Assembly: GCF_000143415.4 (NCBI RefSeq)
Contig: NW_003314288.1
Coordinates: forward strand, 737,711 to 801,710
DNA length: 64,000 nt
Direction of reading: 5' to 3'
Origin: Selaginella moellendorffii
Lineage: Eukaryota > Streptophyta > Lycopodiopsida > Selaginellales > Selaginellaceae
Made by a program: the position numbers and the translations under genes. Position 1 is the first letter of the stretch. Every line of letters starts with the position of its first letter. The notes below the pieces were generated by a model. It had not been told where the DNA came from. It was given only the letters and a program-made list of their open reading frames with translations, and did no database searches. This document shows, in pieces, positions 1 through 12,699 of this stretch.

Positions 1-538
1 AAGTAAAGATTGCTTGTGTTATCTTTGACCACCCTAGTACTTGCAATCTTTTGGACAACATCCAGGCTTTCTATCACCTGCCCTACCACCGAATTCATTG
101 GGAATTTTGAAGAATTCGTTGGGAAACCAAGTAGGATCCCAACTTCTAGTGATAGAACAGCTTCAATGGCCACAAGCTGCATTCCCTTGCGTCAACAGCC
201 TCAAGCTGCATTTCCAAGCATCTTCTACAGTGCCATTCCAAATCATTTTCTTCCCTCTTCCTCTTGCTACCAAACGACTCAACACACAAAACCCCCTTTA
301 ATCATTTTAAAACCTTCCTTATGAGAAGAATGGAAAACAAATATGAATGTTAGAATCAGACCAACATTGGCAGCAGCTGTGACTTTAAACTCATCATAGC
401 CCCCCTCTCTCTGCTCTCAGCCAAGTTCCCTGCTGCACCTGCATTCAAGCCCTATACTGAAATCTCCAAATTAAAACCCTGAAAAATAAAACAAAACTTG
501 AGTTTGTGAGCACACTAAAATAAATAAATTTGTGAGAT
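1..538. other. No recognised gene
   Basis: Short open frames occur on the plus strand but none has a recognisable domain. I see no RNA gene or repeat border here. The stretch runs up to the end of a Harbinger transposase remnant on the opposite strand. Confidence 0.5.
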
Positions 539-1255
539 TCACGTGGATTTGTTTAAGTCTACTACATAAGTAATGAGAATGTCTCTAACCTCCATAGCAG
601 CACCATGAGGCTCCGGTCGCCAGCCTTGTGGTTGATTAGTCACTAGCTCAGCCTCAATGTCCATTTCCCCTATGTCACCTATACTAATAATGAAGTTATG
701 CAGAATGTAAGCTATTTTTATGGCAGATGTTAGCTGAGTGATGATCTTAACTTTAACTAGCTTCTTAAACATCCTTTAATGACCTTTAAGCAATCCAAAA
801 CTTCTCTCACATACCATCCTCAAAGACGACAAGTAAAAGTTGAATGCTTCCCTCAATTTAGTTCCATTTGCATTTGGAAATGGTCCAACCATGGAAGCTT
901 GTAATATCCTGAGTCTCCAATGATATACTCCCGAAAGTGGTATTGGCCTCTTGAGACTGTTGGTCCGTTAAGAATTTCACCTGATTGAGCTCTTTTGTAG
1001 AATGAACTCTTCCTCAAAATAGTTATGTCATTGCCACTCCCAGGATCTCCAACTCAAATATCCAAGAACTTTGCTTCATTATCAATGATTGCTTGCATGA
1101 CAATTGAGTTATTTTTGTCCTTGTTGTAATAATCACTTGCAAAAGTGTTTCCAGGAAGTTCAATTTCAAAATATATGCAGTCAATTGCACCATAGCACTT
1201 TCCATGAGCTCAAAGGGTAGAGGGCTAGCTTTTGATTTTTTTTGGTTGTTCTCTA
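539..1255 (-). pseudogene. PIF/Harbinger (DDE_Tnp_4) transposase fragment
   Basis: Read from about 1205 downwards, one minus frame carries the Harbinger-type DDE nuclease in order. The first catalytic block is GAIDCIYFEIELPGN. The second is REYIIGDSGYYKLPWL, near 920. The third-acid region is VCERSFGLLKGH, near 790. It is followed by the usual C-terminal ILHNFII segment and the tail MEVRDILITYV. The N-terminal helix-turn-helix part is missing. The frame is broken at least three times by TGA or TAA codons, several at positions where family members carry tryptophan, so it cannot encode an active nuclease. No terminal inverted repeats were found for this copy. It lies beside an alpha-fucosidase scrap. 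The family is secure; the gene is dead. Confidence 0.85.
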
Positions 1256-1321
1256 GGACCAATTTGTTAGGAGTGATGCAAAGAGATTGTTATTGATCAG
1301 GCTAGGGATTTCCAACCCAAA

Positions 1322-1525
1322 GCTATGTTTCTCATACTTGAAAAGTGTATCCATGAAATATATATATCCTCTTGTGGTTTCTCTTGTAAACAGAAGACGA
1401 GTGCCTAAGGTTGTACATATCGAAGTACAAACCAAAGAAGCAGATCAATGGATCTCCCCATGACGCATCAATCAGCAGTCGAATGAGGTGAGTAGCACAT
1501 ACTTGATCCTCTTCTAGTTGATTTG
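1322..1525 (-). pseudogene. Alpha-L-fucosidase C-terminal exon fragment (copy 1)
   Basis: The minus strand reads NQLEEDQVCATHLIRLLIDA then CFFGLYFDMYNLRH, nearly identical to the last part of the longer GH29 pseudogene at 49.4-50.9 kb. Only this terminal piece of the C-terminal beta-sandwich is present; there is no catalytic barrel. The low-coordinate edge begins with the same ctatgtttctcat sequence as the other copy, so the two copies share a breakpoint or a native 3' flank. It is a segmental scrap, not a gene. Confidence 0.8.
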
Positions 1526-2949
1526 CTTTGAAAAACAATTTTTGTCTAGATTTAAAACAAAGTCTTCCATAAATTAGCTATTATATGTTTGAAAAACTAC
1601 TTAACATCATTTCATAAGTAAATTGATTTACAATAGGCTATCATACACTAGACAATTTGACTTTTGTGTTGATTCCATTAGGCAATTTCATGAAATGGTC
1701 TCCACGCCTTGTTCAAATTAGTCTCTAGTGTTGATTTAGTTTGCCTAAATTTGCCAAGAGCAATAAACCATTTTTTCTAATTTCACAATTGTAGAGGTTA
1801 AGGATTGACAACCCTCTATATTCCTAATAGAAGTTGAATGGGGGAATTGGGGTAGACAAGATAAAAATGTTTATCAACAATCCATCACACCTATCAAAAA
1901 ATACATTTTACTTATAGACCCAAACAAAAGTTGGTTGATCCCCATTCTGTATATCTAAGCAAAAGTATAAGAAAGAAAAAACTAAACTATCTTGTGTGCC
2001 TAACTAGGCCAGCGAATGATAAATTTAACAAAATTGCTTAAATAGTTCAACGAATTATCAAATGAAATACTTAATAATATTCTGCTCAAGGTATACAAAA
2101 GTTTGACCTCTTGTATTTTTATTATTGTTAAAGAAAGTGTGATAATACTTTATAGGTATACAGAATAAATAAAACTTATATCTGTAGAGTTACCTATAAA
2201 AAAAGAAAATAGGACTAAGATTCTTCCTAGATAGAGAGATAATTTGCTTATCTGAACTAAATGCAAATCCTGAGTATTATAACTTGTAAAGGATTTATAA
2301 AACTTTGCCTACTAAACAATTGCTAAATTTTATGCAATCTTTAAGCAAAAAGGCTATTGTGGGAACTTTAATGGTTCACAATAAAGCTTGGATACCCATA
2401 AGCAGAAATACACTTGGTGATAATTGGGTTAATAAACGTTGGATCAATTCCAAATTTGAATTGGTAGGCAACAAAATTTTATGGAGTAAAAATCTTTTAA
2501 GGACCACATTTGAGCAAGATCTGAAAAATAATATTTATTGCTCAAGAAAGTTTTGGGACTTTTGTATAAAAATTGTTCTAGGCATTTAGCCTTTAGAGGA
2601 AAGCAATCCTTATTTTGAAATTGGTTGAAAAGTTAGATACTTGCTCCTAAGAGTGGCTGATAGGCCAATTTATAAGAGGGATACATTGCATACCAAAACC
2701 CCATACCACTCACTCCACAAACGAAGCATAATAATTAGGCTTGCCATAGTAGCAACACCAACAAACTTCAAAATATATAGGCATAGACTAAAAATTGAAC
2801 TTATAAAGGTTTAAATGGCATAATCCTTATGTATAAAATTTTCACTATCTATACCAAACAAAGTAATAGATATACAATATTTCTTTCACAATCTAATGAG
2901 CAAAAGACAGTCTAAATAAAAGTATTCACAAAATCTAGAATGAAATTAT
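1526..2949. other. AT-rich stretch, possible worn retroelement 5' region
   Basis: The sequence is strongly AT-rich with no intact gene. A 94-codon plus frame at 2305-2589 has no recognised domain. It lies upstream of gag-like sequence that becomes readable from about 2950, so it may be the leader or LTR area of that element, but I could not find a matching second LTR. Confidence 0.35.
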
Positions 2950-4110
2950 AAAGCACTTGCTTGTGATATTTATGATTTTAACCTCCCTTCAGAAAAAACT
3001 AAATCATTGTTTAATCAAGCTAGAGAAAAACTTGAAAGAGTGCGAGCTAAAAGTATATTAGGTACACCTCAATGAAGAGGAGATAAAAAATCTAAATACG
3101 ACTTTGATGGTAATCTAGAATATATGAATTTATACACTAATCCTCTTTGGTAGCATCAGCACATACAAAATACCTCTACTTTAATTGAGAATAGTGGAAC
3201 ACAAAACAACTAGAATAATTCCCCATAAGTAAAAGAAGCATAAAATTTACAACCCTTACCATTTGACGGTGATTTAGGTTTCCCTACAAACCAAACACTT
3301 GTTTTGCCTATACTATTTACAAAATAGAGCATTTTCTGTCAAATTGCAATGAGAACAATTGGGAATTGCAGGAACAGTAATAAGCACTATCATTACATAT
3401 CCATCCTTTCCTAAAATTAAAGGAGAGGACCCACAACTACATATAAAGCAATACGTAGAAGCAATTAAACTTAACTAAGCAGATAGGCAAGAAAAGAATT
3501 TTTTCCTCTATACGCTTAAAAACAAAGTCAAAAACTGGTACTATGACAATGATGTCAAAAATCGTGGCACATTTGATGAGTAGACAAAGTTTTTCCTAAA
3601 AGCTTTCTTCATGAAACAAACCCAAGCAAAAACTATGATGAGTTGCAAAAACTTCATAAAAAAAAATCTAAGACAATGGAGAAATATACAACTTGATTTA
3701 ACAAGTGTTATAAGTATTAGTGTTATAGACAAAATGCATCTATGCCTATATATATAGAGCCTCAAGAAAATTTATCATGAACATGCGATAAAGAGAGTTC
3801 ATGCAAATTTCGATGATTTAAAAAAAGCCATGATTGCCTACTAATATCTCATAAAATAATATAACATGGTAGATATAGTGAAGTTAGACAAAAAGACAAC
3901 TTCTATAGACAAAAAAACTAGTCGTTTAAGGAGCCTCAAATTGCAAACCAATATCAAACAAGGGATTTAGTGTACTACGTGCAAAAATAAAGGCCATAGC
4001 AAAGAAGAATGCGAAGTTTAGCTGATCAAGTGCTAATTTTGTGAATAATAAAGATGTCAGCTAAGGAGTGTAAAACCTTGTTTAAACAACCAGGAGGCCA
4101 ACAGGCAGCC
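2950..4110 (+). pseudogene. Gypsy gag remnant with zinc knuckle
   Basis: Conceptual plus-strand translation gives retrotransposon gag features. Around 3425-3560 there is a capsid-like stretch, IKQYVEAIKLN followed by FFLYTLKNKVKNWYYDN. Near 3975-4035 a CX2CX4HX4C knuckle, CTTCKNKGHSKEEC, is followed by a degraded second knuckle. The frame changes and contains many TAG/TAA codons. In a live element this protein would form the virus-like particle and bind the RNA genome. Confidence 0.7.
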
Positions 4111-4734
4111 CGAGTTAATAAAATAACATATAGGCAAAGTTATCCATTTAACAATAAAAGTTAATAAAGGAGGAACAATTACAATGATAATCGAAGTGCC
4201 AAACATGAATACTCATATGCTAAAAGGCTAAATGACCTTCGGGATTATCCACCTAGCTATGAGGAAAATAGGCCTAAAGACTATAATCGGCTTAAAGAAT
4301 ATGATTAACTCAAAAGGTATAATAAGCTTAAAGAATATGAAAAGCCAAAAAATTATGATCAAGCTAAGACTCCTACTCGCTATCCTATGCTATACAATCA
4401 AGTTGAATTATCAAACAAGAATGATAGACCTTATAAAGATGGACTTCCCGGGAGGTCACCCAGCCTAGCACTATTCAAACCCAAGGACGCTTAACCCCAA
4501 ATATCCCAAGACCCTTAACCGATTGGAAAAGGGGGTGCACTCTTATTCATGGGCCCTTTCCCTCTATATTTGAACCCCATGGACCGTCTTTCGAGTCGTT
4601 CCCTTTGGTTGCTTACACCTTTTTTCATTAGGCTTTAATCATGACATAGATGTTAAGTAGTAAAAATCATCCTCAACTCTTAATGGCACCAAAAGAAAAA
4701 TATCAATACAGAAATCACTCAACAATTCCAAGAT

Positions 4735-5545
4735 TTGCAACTACAAGTCGATTTAGAGAATGATGATTCTAACACAAAGAGTCTCACACCTTTACAAGCT
4801 GACACAAATTTATCATTAACGCAAAAGGAAAATCCTATACTAAAGCTAAATGGCAAGGATGAAAAGAAGGCAGTGAAAGGCACTTTGAATGTCAGAATTA
4901 CACTCATTCTAAGCCAACTTTTCATTATAGCACCTTACTTTAGAGTTATATTGCTCAAAAAGCTCTCGCCTAAGAAGGAAAAAACTTTAATCTCATCTAT
5001 GGCTATTGTAATTGAGCTAAGAGATTATAATGATGAAGTTTTTACAATTGATATAAAGATTGGTAAAAACTATTATATGGAACTCTTATTGATGGTGGGT
5101 CAAGCATAAATATTATAGAAAAGAGTATTTGCAAAGAATTAGGCTTAGGCCCAATTCAACCAGCCCCATTTAATATACAAATGGCTCATAACTAAAGTGT
5201 TAAACCCATTGGAATTATTAAAAATGTCTTAACCAATGTGGTTGGACTAAAATACAAACTCAATTATGTCATGCTTAAAATAACACGACAAGATTATGCC
5301 TACAAAACTCTACTATGCAAACTTTGGCTAAAAATTACTTGCACAAACCCCCTAAAATTCAGCCAATTTTAGAAGTTGATCTTTATTCAATACTCAAAGG
5401 AATACCTAGACAAGAAACCCTTAAACCAGAAATTAGTTTGGATATAAAAGATTTTTTCTTAAAGGAGGATTTGCCTATAAAATTGATCAACAAAGAAACC
5501 ATGTTTCACATGTTTCTTGTGATCAACCACTTGAGCAAATCAATT
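4735..5545 (+). pseudogene. Gypsy aspartic protease remnant
   Basis: After an open stretch at 4735-5109, a one-base frame change leads into TLIDGGSSINIIEKSICKEL. This is the active-site region of a retroviral-type aspartic protease, where D-(T/G)-G-(A/S) is usual. It continues with MAHN and VKPIGIIKNVLTNVVGLKYK and an LLCKLWL flap-like segment, typical of one group of plant Ty3/gypsy proteins. Reverse transcriptase does not follow; the sequence stops at the SEC16 fragment. The gag remnant at 2950-4110 belongs to the same element. Confidence 0.7.
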
Positions 5546-5665
5546 TAGTAGATTAACAGCACTTCAACCTCAACCAGTTCTAGCATTTGTTGTAGATGGT
5601 GCAACACAGGTGAAATACTTTTATCAAGCTACTCTCTTGCTTAAGGAGTGCATGCTTACTTGCAG

Positions 5666-7201
5666 GACGCAGTAGAAGGAATGCTTGAAGAATGGCAGGA
5701 AAACCTGGCTATAGTGGCAGCTAACCGAACTAATAGGGATGAGAGAGTGATTATGCATCTTGGTGATTGTCTCTAGAGACATTGAGATGAGGTATATACA
5801 TGGTCACATGTTGGTCTTTCTCATAGTTTTAACTTGCAGATATGTGGAGCACATATTTGCTATCTTCTTGCAAATGCTAGTTTTGAGCCTGTCTCCCCTT
5901 CTGCCAGACTTTGTCTTATAGGTGCCGACCATTGTAAGTATCCACGCACATACACTAGTCCAGAAGCTATCCAGGTAAGCCATGTTTGTGTTAACCTTTT
6001 CTTCATCAGTGAATGGAAGTGTACAAATTTGCAAGAGTGACCAGCAATTCCCAGATTATTTTACTTCCTTTTCAGCCATACAAGCTTATTTATACGTCGA
6101 TGCTTGCTGAAGCTGGAAAGATAAACGAAGCTTTAAGGTTGGTAGTGATTTTTAACTGTATGCTTCGTTAACACAAGGTTTCTCTTCAAAGGTATTGCCA
6201 AGCGGTGTTGAAAACATTGAAAACAGCAGGCCATGCAGCTGATGTGTGCAAAGAAGTGGCTGTAGCCTTGGAAGAGCGTCTTCATATCCACTCTCAGGTT
6301 TGTAAGCGGACACTCAGCTTTTATACTCACTTTCCTGTTATCCAGAGAGGCTCGACGTCAATTGTGCAACGGTTTTTTGGCAATATTGGTCTACACAAGA
6401 TGATAGGGTTCTTCCCCGAAAGCTTCTGATAATGCTGATATTAATAACCGTCCCGCAACAGCTTCTAGCAGAAGCAGTGTATCACTTGCCTCGTCGGCAT
6501 CAATGGAACCCATAAGTGATAATACAAGAAGATCCAACATGCCAGCGAGAAGCATTTCTGAGCCTGACTTTAGGCCTGCACAGGTAACTCGACTTGCTCT
6601 TGTGTACCTTCGATTAAGACTTGTATTCTTTCATCAGATCATTACTCCAGTGAAAGGAATGCCAAACAGAGGCGTCTTTACTTCTTTCGTGCAAAGAGCG
6701 ATGGGCTTCATAAAAACACCTTCGAAGGAGGTTTGTAGAAGCTTTGGAAAGAGCGCTAGCTGATTGATGGTTGGTACATGATGCAGGCAAAGCTTGGCGA
6801 CAGCAACAAGTTTAGATACAATGAGACACTGAAGCGCTGAGTTGAAGAAGGAGCCGAGGCACAAGCGCCAGACCTTCCATTGGCTCCTCCTCCCATGGCA
6901 AACAAGCTCGTCTCGCGTGTGGAGGAGAACGGCACTCCTATTTCCATGTCTCCAGAGAGACCACAGCCAACTCCAGAAAGGCCGCAACCGGTTGTGAGTG
7001 GAATCCCACCAATGCCTCCGAGCAGTAACCAGTATGCAGCTCGCACACGTCAAAACATTAGATCAAGGTACCGTTTTGGTCATTCCCAGCACTCCAATCT
7101 CACGAGGTTTTTGCAGATATGTCAATACATTCAACAAAGGTAGCGTAACACCATCCAAGACATCATCGGACTCTCCTCCACTGTTTGGCGTGGTGCCAAA
7201 G
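5666..7201 (+). pseudogene. SEC16: SEC16 (COPII coat assembly scaffold) internal/C-terminal fragment
   Basis: Sec16 organises ER exit sites by scaffolding Sec13/31 and Sec23/24. Eight plus-strand exons can be read across seven introns of 35-56 nt with GT-AG ends (5792-5839, 5975-6009, 6138-6191, 6298-6345, 6584-6637, 6731-6786, 7068-7116). Diagnostic plant-Sec16 stretches are MLEEWQENLAIVAANRT, ARLCLIGADHCKYPRTY, LLPFQPYKLIY, SASMEPISDNTRRS, AKLGDSNKFRYNETLKR and GIPPMPPSSNQY. The N-terminus and the extreme C-terminus are absent. In-frame stops sit at 5774 and 5783 (tryptophan positions), 6010 (CGA to TGA, compare the second copy at 64 kb) and 6838 (tryptophan). A one-base frameshift lies near 6405. 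Retained introns show a segmental, not retroposed, origin. The end at 7201 is followed by GCAAGT, a possible GC donor. Confidence 0.92.
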
Positions 7202-8626
7202 GCAAGTATTTCGATAAATACTAAAAATTCTAGTTATCTCACATTATTTAATAATCCTGCCTAAATTCAAACAACTTATACAAGCTATTAGTATCATAAC
7301 ACTACCCTTGCATTTCAAATTCTTTGTCAAGCTTGCATTTCAAATTTTCCCCCTCTTAGCCTTATGGTTTTTTCTTAGGTTTTATTATTTGGGTTCTCTA
7401 GGGTTCGCCACTACTGGTTCATGGATCACATCTTAGGAGACATTTTTCCTTCCTCTCTAGCACATCCTAAGCATATATCTCTCCCACACTGTTTTGGCTT
7501 GTTTATGGCCATGGTAAGTTTTTCTTTCCTCAAAACATATATTTTCCATTCTTATAAAGAATATACATTCATATTTCAGTATTGCTTGGCGTGAGACTAT
7601 ATGATAGTGTAGTGTATTTACAAGAGAGACATCCCATACTTGTCTATAGGCATGAGAGTGCATGCCTAAAAATCTCAAAACAAAAGAACAAAGATTTACA
7701 AGAGATAGTCATCCAAAACTGGTCTTAGGTGTACAAGTGCATGCCAAGAAATCTCAAACTTCTTTGGAGAAACTCAAATTTGAGTTTGGCTAGGCATGAG
7801 CCCACACACTAGCTTAAAAAAACAAGAGACCATGAGAGAGAGAGTGTGTTAGAAATCCTTACATTTTTAAGAATGAGTGTGAGACCATGCTTGTTCAAAG
7901 TAACTCTTGTTTCTCTGGTCATTTTACAAACTTGCATTTACCAATCTGTTTCTCTCTTTATTTGACTTTGGTTTATTGTGAGCTCATATTCTTTCATCAA
8001 TACATTAAATTGGGTCTTTAGCGTGCAAGTGCATATTAGAAATTCTTTGACTTTGTGTGTACTTATTTTATGCATTTTTAATTATTTTTGCTACATATTT
8101 TCATGTTTTGTTTTCTCATATTCATAAAAGGAGCTTTGTTTTTTCTATGTTGTACTCGGCTCGGTAAAGTTGATTAGTCTTCAACAAAGTTGTTGCTCGC
8201 CAACTTTGGGATCGAACAATAGAGCATACTATAGCTACTCTTTTTACGAGTCCTTGTTGTGTTAAATTATTGTAAAGTAATTGTGGCCTACCTCTAATTG
8301 TGTTGTATAAAGTCATGCACGTCCTCACTATGAGCATCTGCATTCTCCAGTTGATGGTGATATTCAAAAATTCTGAGCTGAGTAATGGTTATATTCTAAG
8401 TGTTGTTATCCTCAAGGTTGTTATTGATACATGTTTCTAAATTTTTGATTCTTGTATTTTTTATCTTGAATTGCTATCCATGCTTCGACTAATTGTTATT
8501 TTCATTCCCCATCGTCCCCAAGGGACCTCCACTTGTTAAATCCTTAGTATTTGATTTTTGTTTGCTTGGTTGCTTCTTAATAGCTCATCTGATAAATGTA
8601 TATTTTCATTTTCAATAATGTGAAGA
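7202..8626. other. No gene; possible LTR-like or leader sequence
   Basis: The sequence is AT-rich with recurring words such as 'gtgcatgcc...aaatctca' at about 7650 and 7740, giving a loosely repeated feel like a worn plant LTR. I found no second copy to prove it. It precedes the gypsy element whose gag starts near 9550. Confidence 0.35.
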
Positions 8627-9550
8627 AGAAATGCAAGTGCTTATTAGTATGGTAGATGGTATACTATTACCAAAAAGAGTTTGGGATAATTTCCATCAAA
8701 CTAGACTACCTATTCCAACTTATTTGAAACAGTTGATTCTACTTCTATATAGAAAACCCACTAACATCCAACTCATCTATAAGGTGGGAGTAATTCAAGT
8801 TAAACACCTTAATAATGCAAAGCAAAACACATCTAACTCTAAAAGAAGCACAGTGACAAATGCAAGTAGTATCTAAAGATTTTATTCTTCCTTTTGCAAT
8901 TGATTCTCCATTATCCCAAATAATCCCTATTACATCTCCTTTAACAACTTGAGAAAAACAAAGAAAATTACAAATATCAAAACACAAATAAAAGGAAAAA
9001 AGTACAAAATAAAGCAAATAGGAAATTCAACACAAATACCAATACATAAGATCGTGTTAGTCTACACCACATAATTTTACAACTACATAACATTTCCTCA
9101 AGAAGAACACAACAAACTAAATACAACAACAAAAAAACCAGGAAAGCAAATTCAAGAAAATAATAACTCAAGAAAACTCTAGCACATCATCGACTATAGA
9201 AACACAACCCTGATCCACTCAAGAAACAAGAGCGAGATTAGATGCAACAAATATGAGAAGAGAAGAAACAACTCGAGCAAAAATTAGAAGTAGACAAGCA
9301 ATAGAAGACTCAAGCTTTTGAAATCCTTGAGACTATATTCAAGACTTTCCACAAAACGACCTAAGCCACACAAGTTGGCAAATCAAGCAACATCAATACA
9401 ACCAATGCCGAGGAAGATATAATCAACTAAAATTTAGACTTAGATCAAGATTTACCACCACTCGAAACTCCTAATTACAAAGATTACAACATTAACAACT
9501 TTCAGTCTTATCCAACTTCTCCAAAAACTGAACCATCACCAACAATAGAA

Positions 9551-10365
9551 AGATGGCACTCATCAACCCAACAACACCCTATGGCATCATGATTACATAT
9601 CCAATTTTCACTAGTAACAAAACTGAAGATGCAGAAAGACATTTAAACCAATTCAACCAAATTATATAAGTTAATCAACAAGAAGACAACAAAGAACTTC
9701 TATTCCCTTTCACACTTAAAAGAAAAGCATTAGAATGGTATTATAATCTTGATGAAAAACTTAAGTTTTAGGAAAAAGTTAAGAGATTCAAAGAGAAGTA
9801 CCAACCTGGTGGCACAACAGCTGAATACTTTGTACATCTCAAGAGCATCTAATAAGGCAGTAAAGAAGATATCGAAGACTATATCTAAAGATTCAAATAT
9901 CATGCAAAGGGCTACAAAGATTTACTCACTGAACAAGGTAAGTATATTTGGTATGTACAGGGATTGAAGAAGATATACTAGCAAATGGTTGCTCTTGCAA
10001 TACAAAAGAAGATCTAGATGCTAAGACCTCTATTGACAATATTTCCAAGAAAATCAAGAACCTCGAGAAACAACTCCAAAAAATTTTAAGAGTAGAAACA
10101 ACAAGAACAAATTACTCTTCTGATGATAGGGAAGAATACAAACTCAAAGTCATGAAAAAAGACAAGAATCAAGAACTTACCAAAGTACTCAAGAAAGTTA
10201 CAATCAAGAACGAATTTAAACAAGGAATATGGTGTATGAAATGCAAGAAAAAAGGACACATCCTAATAAAGTGTAAAGTACTGATTCCTAAGTGTCAGAT
10301 TTGTAAAAAGGAAGGATATATAGCAAAGATCTGTCGATACAAAAGAGCAACTAAAGTCACATGAG
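9551..10365 (+). pseudogene. Gypsy gag with two zinc knuckles
   Basis: The capsid-like segment includes EDAERHLNQFNQII and FTLKRKALEWYYNL near 9630-9750. At about 10230-10330, in the 9948-10364 frame, one good CCHC knuckle (CMKCKKKGHILIKC) is followed by a second (CQICKKEGYIAKIC) in which the histidine has become tyrosine, a C-to-T change. A glutamine/asparagine-rich tail follows at 10450-10850. Several stops interrupt the frame. The product would be the nucleocapsid precursor. Confidence 0.75.
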
Positions 10366-11319
10366 TCAAGAACATACCTTGAACTCTTATACCAACTAGA
10401 AGACATTACAATCAACCCAAACAAGAACCACAACAATTGTAGCTAAACTACCACAATCAAGGTACATATAATCCTAACCCTAGATATCATCAATAATACA
10501 ACAATGGCAACCAAGACAATTAGTATCAGCAATCATACTAACAAGTTTATCAGCAGCCTTATCAAGACAATTAACAATGGAGACCACCACCCCGGCAAAA
10601 CAACTATCAACAACAGTACCACAATAATCGACAATGGCGACCACCTCTGCAACAACTAAACTATCAATAGCAAAATAAACAATATGATCCACCACCCAGA
10701 GTATTTCCTCGCAACAACCATCAATAGCAACCTCAAACTCAAAAAATCCGACCCCAATACCAACAACATCAAAATCAAGGAAATTAACCTCCTCAGCAAA
10801 ATCACCAACATTGAAGAGCTCCTCCAACAACAAGAAATGTCAACATCGATTAAATCGAAGATGAACACTTTGAAGATGAACCTGAGGTAAGAGCTCTAAT
10901 TCAAAGTCAGAAAAAACACTAGACTCCTGAAGATGACCTTGAGGAAAAGTCAAAGAACAAAAACTCCAAGACAAAGTGCAAGAAATATCATGGCATGAAT
11001 GGCAATAAAGCAAGGAGCTAGTCAACACAATTCAGCAAACCCTTCAACAACAACAACCTGAAGTTAAAGATGATCAAGAAATTGTGACTAAAACTCTGTC
11101 AAGAAAAGAGGAACAACCAAAGCTTATCACCAACATTCTTCAACAAGGTATCATATTCACCCTTCTAAAACTTTTACAAGTAGTTTCATACTTGAGAAAA
11201 CAACTTCTCAAGATATGTCAAGCTTCTCCACCAAAAAACTTCAGCTTAAGTTAAGAAAAAAACCAATAACTCATCCCATAAGGCAAACATCCAACCTAGC
11301 GACTATGATGAAGATGTAC

Positions 11320-12450
11320 CATACATCCCAATCTTCCCAATTCAAAATCCAAAATGGCTATCACCACTAGTCATTGTCCCCAAGAAGAACAACAAGCTTA
11401 GGATTTATGTCAACTATAAGAAGCTCAATAATACAACTCAAAAGGACACCTTTTCAATTCCATTCTCTAATGAAATTCTTGATGCAGTTGTAGAATATGA
11501 GATGTACTCCTTTCTCAATGGCTTTAGTAGACACAATCAAGTACATATTGCACCTGAAGATCAACATAAGACGGCTTTCATCAATCCATGGGGAGCATAC
11601 GCTTACCTTTGTATGCTTTTTAGTCTCTCCAATGCACCATTCATGTTTCAATGGATCATCACTGATATTTTTCAAGAATACCTCACTAAATTTATGTGAG
11701 TATTTATGGATGACTTCAGTGTCTTCAGCAACAAAGAAGATCATCTCCAATTCTTAGAAAAATGCTTTATCAAATGCTATGAACACAATATCACATTGAA
11801 CCCTGATAAGTGCATTTTCTTCGTCAAATCAGGAATTCTACCTAGACATGTAGTTTTCAAAGAAGGAATCCTCATTGACAAGGACAAGACCCTCACAATC
11901 ACCAACATACAACATCCATTCAACATTTCAAGCCTTCAATCATTCCTTGGCAAGATGGGATACCATCGAAGATTCATCAAAAACTACGCCAAAATTGCAA
12001 AACCCATCACTGAACTCCTCAAGAAGAATCAAGCTTACAACTAGACTCAAGATTGTCAAAACGCCTTTATCAACCTCAAGAATTCCCTCACCCAAGCTCC
12101 AATATTTGCTCAACCAAACTGGAACAAAGACTTCAACATCCAAATCAATGCCTCCAACTACACCCTCAGTGTGATCATTTTGCAACAACAAAAAGATCAT
12201 AAAAACCGACCAATCTACTATGCAAGTTGAAGACTCAACTCAGCCAAAATGAACTATACTACAATTGAGAAAGAAGCTCTAGCAATGGTCTACACACTTC
12301 AGAAGTTTCAACACTACCTACTCGGTAACTTCCTTTAACTTTTCAACAAAACGATCCTCACCGGCAAAATTGCACGATAGTTCTTACTACTTCAAAAATA
12401 CAACTTCGAGATCATCTACAAGCCTGGAAGAGAACATGAACACTTAAGCT
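11320..12450 (+). pseudogene. Gypsy reverse transcriptase and RNase H remnant
   Basis: Reverse transcriptase blocks appear in order: SPLVIVPKKNNKLRIYVNYK, then INPWGAYAYLCMLFSLSNAP, then the catalytic box FMDDFSVFS at about 11705, then LNPDKCIFF and FLGKMGYHRRFIKNYAKIAKP. RNase H follows with IQINASNYTLS and MNYTTIEKEALAMVYTLQKF. The protease between gag and RT is not recognisable. The frame slips and carries stops (11698, 12042 and others), so no active polymerase is made. Confidence 0.82.
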
Positions 12451-12699
12451 GCATTACAGCCAATAAATAATCAAAACACAATATGGACAACTTTCCTGAC
12501 TCCAATATCCTTTGAATCCATACATCACCAACCTAGATGGACAACATCTACTACTACCTCACAATAGCAACAATCCAAGTTGATATTCAACCTCCGACAA
12601 GTGCAAGCAATTTGTCTTGAGGATAAGACCATATTCAGTTGTGGGAAGAAAACTGTACAAACAAAGAAGACATAACATTTTACGAAGATGTGCAAACCT

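Larger units (their letters stand above)
2950..5545 (+). mobile_element. Truncated Ty3/gypsy retrotransposon (gag-protease only)
   Basis: Gag and protease lie in order on the plus strand, but reverse transcriptase, RNase H and integrase are absent because the element ends abruptly next to SEC16 sequence at about 5550-5665. No LTR pair was found. The many internal stops indicate an old copy. Confidence 0.65.

Noticed and set aside
2305-5545. Endogenous pararetrovirus
   Set aside because: Gag zinc knuckle and the protease style match plant Ty3/gypsy elements; no movement protein or inclusion-body gene is visible.
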